In this document: positions 8,367-17,720 of the stretch, in pieces
Layout of the letters: every line of letters starts with the position of its first letter
Position numbering within the stretch: position 1 is the first letter of the stretch
DNA from: Streptomyces sp. NBC_01465
GTDB taxonomy: Bacteria; Actinomycetota; Actinomycetes; Streptomycetales; Streptomycetaceae
Length of the DNA stretch: 64,000 nucleotides
Assembly (NCBI RefSeq): GCF_036227325.1
Contig: NZ_CP109467.1
Span: forward strand, 3,348,001-3,412,000
Direction of reading: 5' to 3'
Notes under the pieces: model-generated
Database searches by the model: none
Told to the model about the DNA's origin: nothing
The model's input: only the letters and a program-made list of their open reading frames with translations
Program-made: the position numbers and the translations under genes

Positions 8367-9212
8367 TCAGGCCGACGGATCCGGAGCCGTCGTGATCCCG
8401 TACTCCGCCAGCTTCGCCTTGCCACCATCAGGAGCCGTCAGCACCAGCAGACCCTCCTCAGTCAGCGCCACCGAGTGCTCCCAGTGCGAGGACCAGGTCC
8501 CGTCCGTCGTGATGACGGTCCAGTCATCCTCCAGGACCTCGGTCCTGGGCGTGCCCAGCGAGACCATCGGCTCGATCGCCAGGCAGAAGCCGGGGACGAG
8601 CTTCGGGTTGTGGCGGCCGATGAGGCGGCGGCGGTCGACGTAGTTCAGCAGGTGCGGGTCCATGTGCATCTCGGAGCCGATGCCGTGGCCGCCGTAGTCC
8701 TCGATGATCCCGTACTTGCCCGACGCGGGCCGCGGCTGGCGGCGGATGTAGCCCTCGATCGCCTTCGAGACCTCCGCGAGCCGGCCACCCTTCTTCATCG
8801 CGGCGATACCCGCCCACATCGACTCCTCGGTCACCCGCGAGAGCTCGATGAGCTCCGGCGCGTGCCCGGTGCCGACGAACGCCGTGTACGCCGCGTCCCC
8901 GTGCCAGCCGTCGATGATGGCGCCGCAGTCGATGGAGATGATGTCGCCGTCCTTCAGGACGGTCTTCTCGTCGGGGATCCCGTGGACCACGACCTCGTTC
9001 ACCGAGGTGCAGATCGTCGCCGGGAAGCCCCCGTACCCGAGGAAGTTCGGCTTCGCCCCGTGCTCCGCGAGCACCTTCCGCGCGACCTGGTCCAGATCGT
9101 TCGTCGTGGCGCCCGGCACGGCGGCCTCACGCGTCGCCGCGTGGATGGCGGCGACCACCAGCCCCGCCTCGCGCATCTTCGCGATCTGCTCCGGGGTCTT
9201 GATCTCCACCAT
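8367..9212 (-). CDS. map: type I methionine aminopeptidase
   Basis: A 281-residue enzyme that removes the initiator methionine from nascent proteins. MVEIKTPEQIAKMREAGLVVAAIHAATREA is the usual start; the ATG at 9212 is preferred over an in-frame start 28 codons upstream. Metal and substrate residues are in place: HGIPDEK, the IDCGAIIDGWHGDAA aspartates, GHGIGSEMHMDP histidine, and EPMVSLG glutamate. It follows adk and secY. Its last roughly 115 bp are duplicated downstream in tandem. The C-terminus ends ITTAPDPSA. Confidence 0.96.
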   Translation of the reverse strand: MVEIKTPEQIAKMREAGLVVAAIHAATREAAVPGATTNDLDQVARKVLAEHGAKPNFLGYGGFPATICTSVNEVVVHGIPDEKTVLKDGDIISIDCGAIIDGWHGDAAYTAFVGTGHAPELIELSRVTEESMWAGIAAMKKGGRLAEVSKAIEGYIRRQPRPASGKYGIIEDYGGHGIGSEMHMDPHLLNYVDRRRLIGRHNPKLVPGFCLAIEPMVSLGTPRTEVLEDDWTVITTDGTWSSHWEHSVALTEEGLLVLTAPDGGKAKLAEYGITTAPDPSA

Positions 9213-9267
9213 TGCGCCTGACGCCACCTTCGGAATCGCTACTGCTCTGCTGTCTGCTGACAAGACT

Positions 9268-9302
9268 CTGGCCGTGCCGCCCGCAAAGGGCGACACGGCC
9301 AG
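9268..9302 (-). other. strong hairpin in the adk-map gap
   Basis: CTGGCCGTG (9268-9276) pairs perfectly with CACGGCCAG (9294-9302), and an inner GCCC-GCAAA-GGGC stem adds four pairs. It lies about 20 nt after the adk stop. There is no clear T-run on the minus strand. It could partly terminate or stabilise the secY-adk transcript upstream of map. Confidence 0.6.
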
Positions 9303-9321
9303 TATGGCTCGTACGGAACCG

Positions 9322-9978
9322 CTACGCCGCGTCGCGGCCCAGCGCCTCCATGGCGCGCGAGGTCACCTCGGTGACCTTGCCGAGCGCGGAGATCGTGACC
9401 ACCAGGCCCTGGGCCTTGTAGTGGTCGATGATCGGCTCGGTCTCGGCGTGGTAGACCTCCAGGCGACGGCGGACCGTCTCCTCGCTGTCGTCACCGCGCT
9501 GGTACAGCTCGCCCCCACAGGTGTCGCACACGCCCTCCTGCTGAGGGGCGCTGTACACCACGTGGAAGACGTGGCTCGAATCGTTACGGCAGATCCGCCG
9601 GCCGGCGATCCGCTTCACGACCTCGTCCTCGGGAACCTCAAGGTCCAGCACCGCGTCGAGCTTCTGCCCGTCGGTCTTCAGCGACTCGTCGAGGGCCAGA
9701 GCCTGCGAGACGTTGCGCGGGAAGCCGTCGAGGAGGAAACCACCCTCGGCGTCGGGCTGGGCCATGCGGTCCTTCGCCATCCCGATGGTGACCTCGTCGG
9801 GCACCAGGTTGCCGGCGTCCATGAACGCCTTGGCAGCCTTGCCCAGCTCCGTGCCCTGACTGATGTTGGCACGGAAGAGGTCGCCCGTGGAGATGTGCGG
9901 GATCGACAGGTTCTTGGCAAGGTACGCGGCCTGCGTCCCCTTGCCTGCACCGGGCGGTCCGACGAGGACGATACGCAT
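9322..9978 (-). CDS. adk: adenylate kinase
   Basis: A 218-residue enzyme interconverting ATP + AMP and 2 ADP. It has the P-loop GPPGAGKGTQ (residues 7-16), the AMP site STGDLFR, FLLDGFPRN, and a long-form LID. The LID carries Cys/His metal ligands (ICRNDSSH...CDTCGGELYQR), so it probably binds zinc. Its ATG overlaps the secY stop by one base (TGATG), giving translational coupling. The secY-adk-map order is the classic actinobacterial one. Confidence 0.97.
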   Translation of the reverse strand: MRIVLVGPPGAGKGTQAAYLAKNLSIPHISTGDLFRANISQGTELGKAAKAFMDAGNLVPDEVTIGMAKDRMAQPDAEGGFLLDGFPRNVSQALALDESLKTDGQKLDAVLDLEVPEDEVVKRIAGRRICRNDSSHVFHVVYSAPQQEGVCDTCGGELYQRGDDSEETVRRRLEVYHAETEPIIDHYKAQGLVVTISALGKVTEVTSRAMEALGRDAA

Positions 9979-11291
9979 CAGCGGAGGAACCCTTCGTAAT
10001 TACGCTGCTGGAGCTGGCTCTCGATCTGCTTCACGGTCTCCAGACCCACACCCACGATGATCAGGATGCTCGTCCCGCCGAACGGGAAGTTCTGGTTCGC
10101 GCCGAAGCCCACCAACGCCATCGTTGGCACAAGAGCAATCAGACCCAGGTACAGCGACCCCGGCCAGGTGATCCGGTTGAGTACGTAGCTCAGGTACTCC
10201 GCGGTCGGTCGGCCAGCCCGGATGCCCGGGATGAAGCCACCATACTTCTTCATGTTGTCGGCGACTTCCTCGGGGTTGAACGAGATCGCCACGTAGAAGA
10301 ACGCGAAGAAAACGATCAGCAGGAAGTACGTGACCAGGTAATACGGGTGATCGCCCTTGGTCAGGTTGTCGTTGATCCACAGCGCCCAGCCCGACTTCGA
10401 GCCGCTGAACTGAACGATCAGCGCCGGAATGTAGAGCAGCGACGACGCGAAGATGACGGGAATCACACCCGCCTGGTTGACCTTGAGCGGGATGTACGTC
10501 GACGTACCGCCGTACGACCTCCGTCCGACCATCCGCTTCGCGTACTGCACCGGGATCCGGCGCTGGGCCTGTTCGACGAAGACCACCAGGCCCACCATCG
10601 CGAAGCCCACCAGGATCACCGCACCGAACTCGATCCAGCCGCCCGCGAGCTTGCCGGCCGACTTGATGGCCCAGAGGGCGCTCGGGAAACCGGCGGCGAT
10701 CGAGACGAACATCAGGATCGACATGCCGTTGCCGATGCCCTTGTCGGTCACGAGCTCACCGAGCCACATGACCGCACAGGTGCCGGCGGTCATCGTGATG
10801 ACCATGACGACGGTGGTGAAGATCGACTGGTTGGGCACGATCTGGTTGGCAACGGTGCAGCTCCCGAAGAGCGCACCGGTGCGGGCCGTGGCCACCAGGC
10901 CGGTGCCCTGAAGGATGGCGAGGGCGACGGTCAGATAACGCGTGTACTGCGTGATCTTCGTCTGCCCCGACTGCCCCTCCTTCTTGAGGGCCTCGAGCCG
11001 CGGAATCACCACGGTCAGCAGCTGCAAGATGATGCTCGCCGTGATGTACGGCATGATCCCGAGGGCAAAGATCGTGATCTGGAGCAGCGCGCCGCCACTG
11101 AACATGTTGACCAGACCGAAGAGTCCTGTGTTGGACTTCGTCTGGTCCATGCAGATCTGGACGTTCGTGTAGCTGACACCAGGGATCGGGATGTGGGCCC
11201 CGAGCCGGTACACCACGATGATGCCGAGCGTGAAGAGCAGTTTCTTGCGCAGGTCAGGCGTCTTGAACGCCTGGGCGAACGCGGTGAGCAC
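9978..11291 (-). CDS. secY: protein translocase subunit SecY
   Basis: A 437-residue, ten-TM channel subunit of the Sec translocon. It begins [39 protein letters not shown] from a GTG with GGAGG nearby. Conserved loops are present ([56 protein letters not shown]-like). The 234-bp gap before it contains a strong terminator behind rplO, so secY-adk(-map) is likely also driven by its own promoter, though no convincing one was found. Confidence 0.97.
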   Translation of the reverse strand: [437 protein letters not shown]

Positions 11292-11466
11292 GGTGCCTCC
11301 TGCGACCCCCGCGCTTCTGCGTCAGAGGTGACGGTATTGAGATTCGATGGATGACAGGTCGATGTATCAGCCAAAAAACGCGTGGTGTGCCATACGGACC
11401 CACCACACGGAAATTTAGACAGTGCACGCCACCATACCGGCCGCTCTGCCCCCCTAGGAACGACCA

Positions 11467-11500
11467 AACGGGGATGCCCCTTTTGGGGGGCATCCCCGTT
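11467..11500 (-). terminator. terminator after rplO
   Basis: Perfect 14-bp arms AACGGGGATGCCCC (11467-11480) and GGGGCATCCCCGTT (11487-11500) with a 6-nt loop lie 25 nt after the rplO stop. On the minus strand GTTTGGTCGTT follows, a weak U-tract. It probably ends the spc-operon transcript before secY. Confidence 0.8.
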
Positions 11501-11524
11501 CGATGTTCAAGCCATCAAACCGTC

Positions 11525-11980
11525 TCAGACGAGCTCGTTGACCGTGCCGCCCGCGGCGGCGATCTTCTCCTTGGCGGAGCCGGAAACGGCGTCAACCGAA
11601 ACCGTCAGCGCCACGGAGATCTCGCCCGATCCGAGGACCTTGACGAGGCTGTTCTTGCGCACAGCACCCTTGGCGACCAGGTCGGCCACCGTGACCTCTC
11701 CACCCTGCGGGTAGAGCTCGGCCAGCTTGTCCAGGTTCACGACCTGGAACTCGGTGCGGAACGGGTTCTTGAAGCCCTTGAGCTTCGGCAGACGCATGTG
11801 GAGGGGCATCTGCCCACCCTCGAAGCGCTGCGGAACCTGGTAACGGGCCTTGGTGCCCTTGGTACCACGACCTGCGGTCTTACCCTTGGACGCCTCACCA
11901 CGACCCACACGGGTCTTGGCGGTCTTGGCGCCCGGGGCGGGCCGGAGGTTGTGGACCTTCAGCGGGTTGTTCTCCGCCAT
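11525..11980 (-). CDS. rplO: 50S ribosomal protein L15
   Basis: A 151-residue protein that helps late 50S assembly. [42 protein letters not shown] is the typical Gly/Lys-rich N-terminus, and an ATG six codons upstream is rejected. The start at 11980 lies one base after the rpmD stop. A terminator hairpin follows, making it the last gene of the spc unit ahead of secY. Confidence 0.97.
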   Translation of the reverse strand: MAENNPLKVHNLRPAPGAKTAKTRVGRGEASKGKTAGRGTKGTKARYQVPQRFEGGQMPLHMRLPKLKGFKNPFRTEFQVVNLDKLAELYPQGGEVTVADLVAKGAVRKNSLVKVLGSGEISVALTVSVDAVSGSAKEKIAAAGGTVNELV

Positions 11981-11981
11981 G

Positions 11982-12164
11982 TCAGTCGACCTCCTCAACC
12001 GTCACGAGGTGGCGGACGGTGTGAACCATTCCGCGGAACTCGGGGCGGTCCTCCTTGACAACCACGTCGTGCAGGCGCTTGAGCCCGAGCGAACGAAGGG
12101 TGTCGCGGTGGTTCTGCTTGCTACCGATGTACGACTTCGTCTGCGTGATCTTGAGCTGTGCCAT
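11982..12164 (-). CDS. rpmD: 50S ribosomal protein L30
   Basis: A 60-residue protein, [28 protein letters not shown]... ending [11 protein letters not shown]. The ATG at 12164 shares one base with the rpsE stop (TAATG), so the two are coupled; the longer open frame upstream is rpsE shadow. It matches the short bacterial L30 family over its full length. Confidence 0.97.
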   Translation of the reverse strand: MAQLKITQTKSYIGSKQNHRDTLRSLGLKRLHDVVVKEDRPEFRGMVHTVRHLVTVEEVD

Positions 12165-12766
12165 TACGCACCAGCCCCGGCACGCGCACGGAGCAGAGCC
12201 GCAGGCGCGACGTCCTCGAGGGGCAGACCACGGCGAGCCGCGATCTCCTCGGGACGCTGCAGACCCTGCAGGGCCGCCACGGTCGCGTGCACGATGTTGA
12301 TCGCGTTCGACGAACCGAGCGACTTCGACAGGATGTCGTGAACGCCGGCGCACTCGAGCACGGCACGCACCGGGCCACCGGCGATAACGCCGGTACCGGG
12401 GGAAGCCGGCTTGAGCAGGACGACGCCCGCAGCCTTCTCGCCCGTGATCGGGTGAGGGATGGTGCCCTGGATGCGCGGAACCTTGAAGAAGTTCTTCTTC
12501 GCTTCCTCGACACCCTTGGCGATGGCCGCGGGAACTTCCTTGGCCTTGCCGTAACCGACACCTACGGTGCCGTCACCGTCTCCGACCACGACGAGCGCGG
12601 TGAAGCTGAAGCGACGACCACCCTTGACAACCTTGGCAACGCGGTTGATCGCGACAACGCGCTCAACGTAAGCGGTCTTCTCGGCGGCAGCGCCACCGTC
12701 GCGACCCTTCCGGTCCCGCCGCTCGCCGCCACCGGCACCGCTTCCGCGGCGCTGGGGTCCAGCCAT
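12164..12766 (-). CDS. rpsE: 30S ribosomal protein S5
   Basis: A 200-residue protein at the mRNA entry site, important for decoding accuracy. The Gly/Arg-rich N-terminus ([25 protein letters not shown]) precedes the S5 domain ([50 protein letters not shown]). The second domain has [36 protein letters not shown]. It is followed with one-base overlap by rpmD. Confidence 0.97.
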   Translation of the reverse strand: MAGPQRRGSGAGGGERRDRKGRDGGAAAEKTAYVERVVAINRVAKVVKGGRRFSFTALVVVGDGDGTVGVGYGKAKEVPAAIAKGVEEAKKNFFKVPRIQGTIPHPITGEKAAGVVLLKPASPGTGVIAGGPVRAVLECAGVHDILSKSLGSSNAINIVHATVAALQGLQRPEEIAARRGLPLEDVAPAALLRARAGAGA

Positions 12767-12812
12767 TGGATTTACCTCTCTCTGTTACGTCCGTTAGTCC
12801 CGGAACCGGGGC

Positions 12813-13196
12813 TTAGAACTTCAGCCCGGCTTCGCGGGCGGCGTCAGCCAGAGCGGCAATGCGCCCGGCGTACCTGTTGCCACCACGGTCGAACACGACG
12901 GCCTCGACACCAGCAGCCTTGGCACGCTCGGCGACAAGTGCGCCGACCTTCTGTGCCTGGGCGCTCTTGTCGGCCTCGCCACCACGGATCGAAGTGTCCA
13001 GGGTCGACGCCGAAGCGAGCGTGTGGCCCGCGATGTCGTCGATGACCTGAGCAACGATGTTGCGGTTGGAGCGCGTCACGACCAGACGAGGACGCTCCGG
13101 CGTACCGGAGACGTGCTTGCGGACGCGGATGTGGCGACGCTTGATGGCAGCGCGCTTGTACGCGTCACCCTTGGCGATCTTTACACCGTATGCCAT
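12813..13196 (-). CDS. rplR: 50S ribosomal protein L18
   Basis: A 127-residue 5S rRNA-binding protein of the central protuberance. The basic N-terminus ([33 protein letters not shown]) and C-terminal [26 protein letters not shown] are diagnostic. It starts three bases after the rplF stop. Confidence 0.97.
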   Translation of the reverse strand: MAYGVKIAKGDAYKRAAIKRRHIRVRKHVSGTPERPRLVVTRSNRNIVAQVIDDIAGHTLASASTLDTSIRGGEADKSAQAQKVGALVAERAKAAGVEAVVFDRGGNRYAGRIAALADAAREAGLKF

Positions 13197-13199
13197 GGC

Positions 13200-13739
13200 T
13201 TACTTACCCGCCTTTCCGACCTTGCGGCGGATGACCTCGCCGGCGTACTTGACGCCCTTGGCCTTGTACGGGTCGGGCTTCCGCAGCTTGCGGATGTTAG
13301 CGGCGACCTCGCCGACCTTCTGCTTGTCGATGCCCTCGACGCTGAGCTTCGTGGGCGACTCGACCTTGAAGGTGATGCCTTCGGGGGCCTCGATCACGAT
13401 GGGGTGGCTGTATCCGAGCGCGAACTCCAGGTTGGAGCCCTTCGCCTGGACGCGGTAACCGACACCGCTGATCTCGAGCGCCTTGGTGTAACCCGTGGTC
13501 ACGCCGGTGATCATGTTCGCCACCAGCGTGCGGGACAGGCCGTGGAGGGCCTTGTTCTGACGCTCGTCGTTGGGACGGGTGACGTTGAGAACGCCGTCCT
13601 CGCCCTTAACAATCTCGATCGGCGCGGCAACGGTGTGCGTGAGGGAACCCTTGGGGCCCTTCACCGCAACCGTGCGGCCGTCGATGGTGACGTCCACACC
13701 AGCGGGAACCGGGATGGGGAGCTTGCCGATACGCGACAT
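13200..13739 (-). CDS. rplF: 50S ribosomal protein L6
   Basis: A 179-residue protein with two tandem alpha/beta domains near the sarcin-ricin loop. [33 protein letters not shown] opens it, and the C-terminal signature is [39 protein letters not shown]. It lies 21 bp after rpsH. Confidence 0.97.
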   Translation of the reverse strand: MSRIGKLPIPVPAGVDVTIDGRTVAVKGPKGSLTHTVAAPIEIVKGEDGVLNVTRPNDERQNKALHGLSRTLVANMITGVTTGYTKALEISGVGYRVQAKGSNLEFALGYSHPIVIEAPEGITFKVESPTKLSVEGIDKQKVGEVAANIRKLRKPDPYKAKGVKYAGEVIRRKVGKAGK

Positions 13740-13760
13740 GAGCTTTCCTTCCTTTCCCGA

Positions 13761-14159
13761 CTACCAGACGTAGGCGAGGACTTCCCCACCTACGCCCTTC
13801 TTGCTGGCCTGCTGGCCGGTCAGGAGACCGTGGGACGTGGAGATGATCGCCACGCCCAGGCCGCCGAGAACCTTCGGCAGGCTGGTGGACTTCGCGTACA
13901 CACGCAGACCCGGCTTCGAGATGCGCTTGATGCCGGCGATCGAACGCTCGCGGTTCGGGCCGAACTTCAGGTCGAGCACGAGGGACTTGCCGACCTCGGC
14001 GTCCTCGACCTTCCAGCCGGTGATGAAGCCCTCCTGCTGGAGGATCTCCGCGATGTGCGACTTGATCTTGCTGTGCGGCATCACGACGGTGTCGTGGTAC
14101 GCCGAGTTAGCGTTACGCAGACGCGTGAGCATGTCCGCGATGGGGTCAGTCATGGTCAT
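13761..14159 (-). CDS. rpsH: 30S ribosomal protein S8
   Basis: A 132-residue primary 16S rRNA-binding protein, [31 protein letters not shown]. The C-terminal signature [26 protein letters not shown] is present. ATG codons occur at 14159 and 14153; the first gives the usual Streptomyces length. In E. coli S8 represses the spc operon. Here an unusually long 220-bp, hairpin-rich gap lies just upstream, which could be a control region. Confidence 0.97.
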   Translation of the reverse strand: MTMTDPIADMLTRLRNANSAYHDTVVMPHSKIKSHIAEILQQEGFITGWKVEDAEVGKSLVLDLKFGPNRERSIAGIKRISKPGLRVYAKSTSLPKVLGGLGVAIISTSHGLLTGQQASKKGVGGEVLAYVW

Positions 14160-14272
14160 GAATTGGCCTTCGGCCTCTCTCGCCGGGGTTTCCTGTATGC
14201 GCCATCCCTCTCCCCACTCAGAGGCGGGACGGGTGCGGCGCGGGGACCTACGGCGTAGTAAGTCGGTCAGGG

Positions 14273-14325
14273 CGGCAGACGCCCAACCCCCCTAGCCTAC
14301 GGCATTCGGGGGAGGGCTTCTGCCG
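14273..14325 (-). promoter_or_regulatory. long stem-loop in the rpsN-rpsH gap
   Basis: Arms of 18-19 bases (14273-14291, CGGCAGAcGCCCaaCCCCC; 14308-14325, GGGGGaGGGCtTCTGCCG) pair with two or three interruptions around a 16-nt loop. It lies about 115 nt before rpsH in the only large gap of the spc operon. It has no U-tract. A ribosomal-protein binding leader, processing site or attenuator are all possible. Confidence 0.55.
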
Positions 14326-14351
14326 ACCAGATACTTACCGAGAGTCTCCGG

Positions 14352-14381
14352 AAATCCTTGTGCCCCTAGGGGCAGGGATTT
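14352..14381 (-). other. hairpin at the rpsN stop codon
   Basis: AAATCC (14352-14357) and TGCCCC (14361-14366) pair with GGGGCA (14369-14374) and GGATTT (14376-14381), giving a two-part stem with a TA turn. It overlaps the rpsN TAA stop. No T-run follows on the minus strand, so 3'-end protection or processing is more likely than full termination. Confidence 0.55.
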
Positions 14382-14565
14382 ACCAGGAGCTCTTGGTCAC
14401 GCCCGGCAGCTCGCCACGGTGAGCCATCTCACGAAGGCACACGCGGCACAGGCCGAACTTGCGGTACACGGAGTGCGGGCGGCCACAACGCTGGCAGCGG
14501 GTGTAGGCGCGCACACCGAACTTGGGCTTACGAGCAGCCTTCGCGATAAGGGACTTCTTCGCCAT
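14380..14565 (-). CDS. rpsN: 30S ribosomal protein S14, type Z
   Basis: A 61-residue zinc-binding (C+) S14: [61 protein letters not shown], given here in outline, with C24-x2-C27 and C40-x2-C43. This is the short form used when zinc is sufficient. Many actinomycetes also carry a longer zinc-free paralogue elsewhere. It starts 5 bp after rplE with GGAGG upstream. Confidence 0.97.
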   Translation of the reverse strand: MAKKSLIAKAARKPKFGVRAYTRCQRCGRPHSVYRKFGLCRVCLREMAHRGELPGVTKSSW

Positions 14566-14570
14566 CTCGC

Positions 14571-15128
14571 TTACGCCTCCTTGAACGGGAAGCCGAGGTG
14601 ACGAAGGAGGGCGCGGCCCTCGTCGTCGTTGGTCGCCGTGGTGACCACGGTGATGTCCATGCCCCGGGTACGGTCGATCTTGTCCTGGTCGATCTCGTGG
14701 AACATGACCTGCTCGGTGAGACCGAAGGTGTAGTTGCCACGGCCGTCGAACTGCTTCGGCGACAGACCACGGAAGTCACGGATACGCGGCAGCGCGAGCG
14801 ACAGCGTACGGTCCAGGAACTCCCACATGCGGTCACCACGGAGGGTGACGTGGCAGCCGATCGGCTGCCCCTCGCGCAGCTTGAACTGCGCGATCGACTT
14901 GCGGGCCTTGGTGACGGCCGGCTTCTGGCCAGTGATCGTGGTGAGGTCGCGGATAGCGCCGTCGATCAGCTTGGAGTCGCGGGCGGCGTCGCCCACACCC
15001 ATGTTGACCACGATCTTGACGAGACCGGGGATCTGCATGACGTTCTCGTAGGAGAACTCCTCACGCAGCTTGCCGGCGATCTCCTCGCGGTAGCGCAGCT
15101 TCAGACGCGGCGCGGTGGTGGTAGTCAT
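14571..15128 (-). CDS. rplE: 50S ribosomal protein L5
   Basis: A 185-residue 5S rRNA-binding protein contacting the P-site tRNA. It shows [42 protein letters not shown] and the C-terminal [28 protein letters not shown]. Its ATG overlaps the rplX stop (TGATG). Confidence 0.97.
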   Translation of the reverse strand: MTTTTAPRLKLRYREEIAGKLREEFSYENVMQIPGLVKIVVNMGVGDAARDSKLIDGAIRDLTTITGQKPAVTKARKSIAQFKLREGQPIGCHVTLRGDRMWEFLDRTLSLALPRIRDFRGLSPKQFDGRGNYTFGLTEQVMFHEIDQDKIDRTRGMDITVVTTATNDDEGRALLRHLGFPFKEA

Positions 15129-15451
15129 CAGATGTCCTCACCGGTGCGCTTGGCAACGCGGATCTTGTTGCCCTCGTCGTCGAAACGGAAGCCGACGCGA
15201 GTAACGACCTTCTTGCCGTCCTTCTCAACAACCAGCTGCACGTTGCTGACGTGGACCGGAGCCTCGGTCGTCACGATGCCGCCGGTCTGCGAACCGCGAG
15301 CGGTCTGACCGGCCTTGGTGTGCTTCTTGACCCGGTTGACACCCTCGACCAGGACACGGTTCTCAGTAGGGATGGCCATGATGACCTTGCCCTGCTTGCC
15401 CTTGTCCTTACCGGTGATGACCTGAACCAGGTCGCCCTTCTTGATCTTCAT
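15128..15451 (-). CDS. rplX: 50S ribosomal protein L24
   Basis: A 107-residue assembly-initiator protein with an N-terminal KOW motif ([44 protein letters not shown]). It begins two bases after rplN and is coupled to rplE by a one-base overlap. Confidence 0.97.
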   Translation of the reverse strand: MKIKKGDLVQVITGKDKGKQGKVIMAIPTENRVLVEGVNRVKKHTKAGQTARGSQTGGIVTTEAPVHVSNVQLVVEKDGKKVVTRVGFRFDDEGNKIRVAKRTGEDI

Positions 15452-15453
15452 GC

Positions 15454-15822
15454 TTACAGCACCTCCGGCGCGAGCGAGATGATCTTCATGAACTTCTTCT
15501 CGCGCAGCTCACGGCCCACCGGGCCGAAGATACGGGTGCCGCGAGGGTCGCCGTCGTTCTTCAGAATGACGGCGGCGTTCTCGTCGAAGCGGATGTACGA
15601 GCCGTCCTGACGACGACGCTCCTTGACGGTGCGAACGATGACAGCCTTGACGACGTCACCCTTCTTCACGTTGCCGCCGGGGATCGCGTCCTTGACGGTG
15701 GCGACGATGACGTCACCGATGCCCGCGTAGCGGCGACCCGAACCACCGAGAACACGGATGGTGAGAATTTCCTTCGCACCCGTGTTGTCGGCGACACGCA
15801 GTCGCGACTCCTGCTGGATCAC
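15454..15822 (-). CDS. rplN: 50S ribosomal protein L14
   Basis: A 122-residue protein at the subunit interface, (M)[36 protein letters not shown], from a GTG start at 15822. The signature [37 protein letters not shown] is complete. The 101-bp gap separating it from rpsQ contains a very stable hairpin. Confidence 0.97.
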   Translation of the reverse strand: MIQQESRLRVADNTGAKEILTIRVLGGSGRRYAGIGDVIVATVKDAIPGGNVKKGDVVKAVIVRTVKERRRQDGSYIRFDENAAVILKNDGDPRGTRIFGPVGRELREKKFMKIISLAPEVL

Positions 15823-15850
15823 GTCTATCTCCTGATCGTCTGCCGGTTCC

Positions 15851-15882
15851 CGGCGGGGGCTTCGGTGAAGAAGCCCCCGCCG
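15851..15882 (-). other. perfect hairpin in the rpsQ-rplN gap
   Basis: Thirteen-base perfect arms CGGCGGGGGCTTC (15851-15863) and GAAGCCCCCGCCG (15870-15882) with a 6-nt loop lie inside the S10-spc gene string. On the minus strand the hairpin is followed by GGAACCGG, not a U-tract. It marks the classical S10/spc operon boundary and could attenuate, pause or serve as a processing site. Confidence 0.75.
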
Positions 15883-15923
15883 AGCCTGGCGGAACTGACC
15901 TGAGCGGGAAGCTCAGGAATGAA

Positions 15924-16223
15924 TTACTTGGCCTTCTCGAGGATCTCGATGACGCGCCAGCGCTTCGTGGCGGACAGCGGCCGCGTCTCCATCAGGAGAA
16001 CGCGGTCACCGATGCCGGCAGCGTTGGCCTCATCGTGTGCCTTGAGCTTGTTCGTACGGCGGATGACCTTGCCGTACAGCGCGTGCTTGACACGGTCCTC
16101 GACAGCGACGACGACGGTCTTGTCCATCTTGTCGCTGACGACCAGACCCTCACGGGTCTTGCGGAAACCGCGGTCGCCCGCAGCAGAGTTCTCAGTCGTC
16201 TCAGTCACAGTCTTCTCGCTCAT
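15924..16223 (-). CDS. rpsQ: 30S ribosomal protein S17
   Basis: A 99-residue OB-fold 16S rRNA-binding protein. An N-terminal actinobacterial extension ([20 protein letters not shown]) precedes [45 protein letters not shown]. Its ATG overlaps the rpmC stop (TGATG). It is the last gene of the S10 operon proper. Confidence 0.97.
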   Translation of the reverse strand: MSEKTVTETTENSAAGDRGFRKTREGLVVSDKMDKTVVVAVEDRVKHALYGKVIRRTNKLKAHDEANAAGIGDRVLLMETRPLSATKRWRVIEILEKAK

Positions 16224-16447
16224 CAGACGCTCTCCACCGTCTCGATACCGAGCTCGCGCTCACGCATCAGGGTGTAGACCCGGGCGATGTCCTTACGGAC
16301 GGACTTGAGCCGACCGTGGTTCTCGAGCTGCCCGGTCGCCGCCTGAAAGCGGAGGTTGAACAGCTCTTCCTTGGCCTCACGGAGCTTGGCGACGAGGTCC
16401 TCGTCGTTCAGCTCACGCAGCTCGGTCGCCTTGGTACCGGCCGCCAT
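16223..16447 (-). CDS. rpmC: 50S ribosomal protein L29
   Basis: A 74-residue helical protein next to the exit tunnel, [35 protein letters not shown]. The ATG at 16447 overlaps the rplP stop (TGATG). A GTG codon immediately before it would add one residue and is less likely. Confidence 0.96.
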   Translation of the reverse strand: MAAGTKATELRELNDEDLVAKLREAKEELFNLRFQAATGQLENHGRLKSVRKDIARVYTLMRERELGIETVESV

Positions 16448-16866
16448 CACGACTCACCTGCCTCGCGCCGCACAATGCGGCACTTCATCGGAAGCTTGTG
16501 GGCGGCGCGGGTGAGCGCCTCCTTAGCGACCTTCTCATTCGGGTAGGACAGCTCGAACATCACCCGACCGGGCTTGACGTTCGCGATCCACCACTCGGGA
16601 GAACCCTTACCGGAACCCATGCGGGTCTCAGCAGGCTTCTTGGTGAGCGGACGGTCCGGGTAAATGTTGATCCAGACCTTGCCGCCACGCTTGATGTGGC
16701 GGGTCATCGCGATACGAGCGGCCTCGATCTGGCGGTTCGTGACATACGCGGGCGTGAGCGCCTGGATGCCGTACTCGCCGAATGCGACCTCAGTACCACC
16801 CTTGGCCATACCACTGCGCTTGGGGTGGTGCTGCTTGCGGTGCTTGACCCTACGAGGGATCAGCAT
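16447..16866 (-). CDS. rplP: 50S ribosomal protein L16
   Basis: A 139-residue protein near the A site of the 50S. It has [37 protein letters not shown] and the conserved [25 protein letters not shown]. It starts 5 bp after rpsC and is coupled to rpmC. Confidence 0.97.
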   Translation of the reverse strand: MLIPRRVKHRKQHHPKRSGMAKGGTEVAFGEYGIQALTPAYVTNRQIEAARIAMTRHIKRGGKVWINIYPDRPLTKKPAETRMGSGKGSPEWWIANVKPGRVMFELSYPNEKVAKEALTRAAHKLPMKCRIVRREAGES

Positions 16867-16871
16867 GTCGG

Positions 16872-17720
16872 TCAGGCCTCCGTTCCGGTGCTCTCGGCCG
16901 GAGCAGCGGCGGCGGGAGCGTCGGCCTTGGGGGCCTCGGCTGCCGGCGCGGACTGCTGCGGCTTGCGGCCACCACGGCCGCCGCGCTCGCCACCACGGCC
17001 ACCACGGCCGGCGGGACGGTCGCCGCCAGCGCCGGCGCCACGGGCCGGGCGGTTACCCGCACGGGCTGCAGCGTTCTCGGCGCGGACCTCGGCGATGTTC
17101 TTGACGTCGCCCTTGTAGATCCAGACCTTGACACCAATGCGACCGAAGGTCGTCTTGGCCTCGAAGAACCCGTAGTCCACGTTCGCGCGGAGCGTGTGCA
17201 GCGGCACACGACCCTCGCGGTAGAACTCCGAGCGGGACATCTCGGCGCCGCCGAGGCGACCGCCGCACTGGATCTTGATGCCCTTGGCGCCGGCCTTCAT
17301 CGTGCCCTGCATGCTCTTACGCATGGCGCGACGGAAGGAGACGCGGGAGGAGAGCTGCTCGGCAACGGCCTGGGCAACCAGCTGAGCGTCCATCTCGGGG
17401 TTCTTGACCTCGAGGATGTTCAGCTGGACCTGCTTGCCCGTGAGCTTCTCGAGGTCACCGCGGATGCGGTCGGCCTCGGCGCCACGGCGGCCGATGACGA
17501 TGCCCGGACGAGCGGTGTGGATGTCCACACGCACGCGGTCACGGGTGCGCTCGATCTCAACCTTCGAGATGCCGGCGCGCTCCATGCCGGACGTCATCAT
17601 CCTGCGGATGGCGACGTCTTCCTTGACGTAGTCCTTGTACAGCTTGTCGGCGTACCAACGCGACTTGAAGTCGGTGGTAATGCCGAGTCGGAACCCGTGC
17701 GGGTTTACCTTCTGGCCCAT
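16872..17720 (-). CDS. rpsC: 30S ribosomal protein S3 with RGG-rich tail
   Basis: A 282-residue protein at the mRNA entrance. It has [26 protein letters not shown], the KH domain ([25 protein letters not shown]), and the C-terminal domain ending [18 protein letters not shown] near residue 215. The last roughly 65 residues are an actinobacterial low-complexity tail, first Gly/Arg ([16 protein letters not shown]) then Ala/Pro/Glu. The tail would be flexible and cationic then acidic; E. coli S3 has no such RGG stretch. The ATG overlaps the rplV stop (TAATG). Confidence 0.97.
   Translation of the reverse strand: MGQKVNPHGFRLGITTDFKSRWYADKLYKDYVKEDVAIRRMMTSGMERAGISKVEIERTRDRVRVDIHTARPGIVIGRRGAEADRIRGDLEKLTGKQVQLNILEVKNPEMDAQLVAQAVAEQLSSRVSFRRAMRKSMQGTMKAGAKGIKIQCGGRLGGAEMSRSEFYREGRVPLHTLRANVDYGFFEAKTTFGRIGVKVWIYKGDVKNIAEVRAENAAARAGNRPARGAGAGGDRPAGRGGRGGERGGRGGRKPQQSAPAAEAPKADAPAAAAPAESTGTEA

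Noticed and set aside
7411..8643. Long plus-strand frame with repeated RSRGLGARAPHKLRPAAPASG segments
   Set aside because: The repeats only mirror the 204-bp DNA tandem repeat antisense to map; there is no start signal and the frame runs into map.
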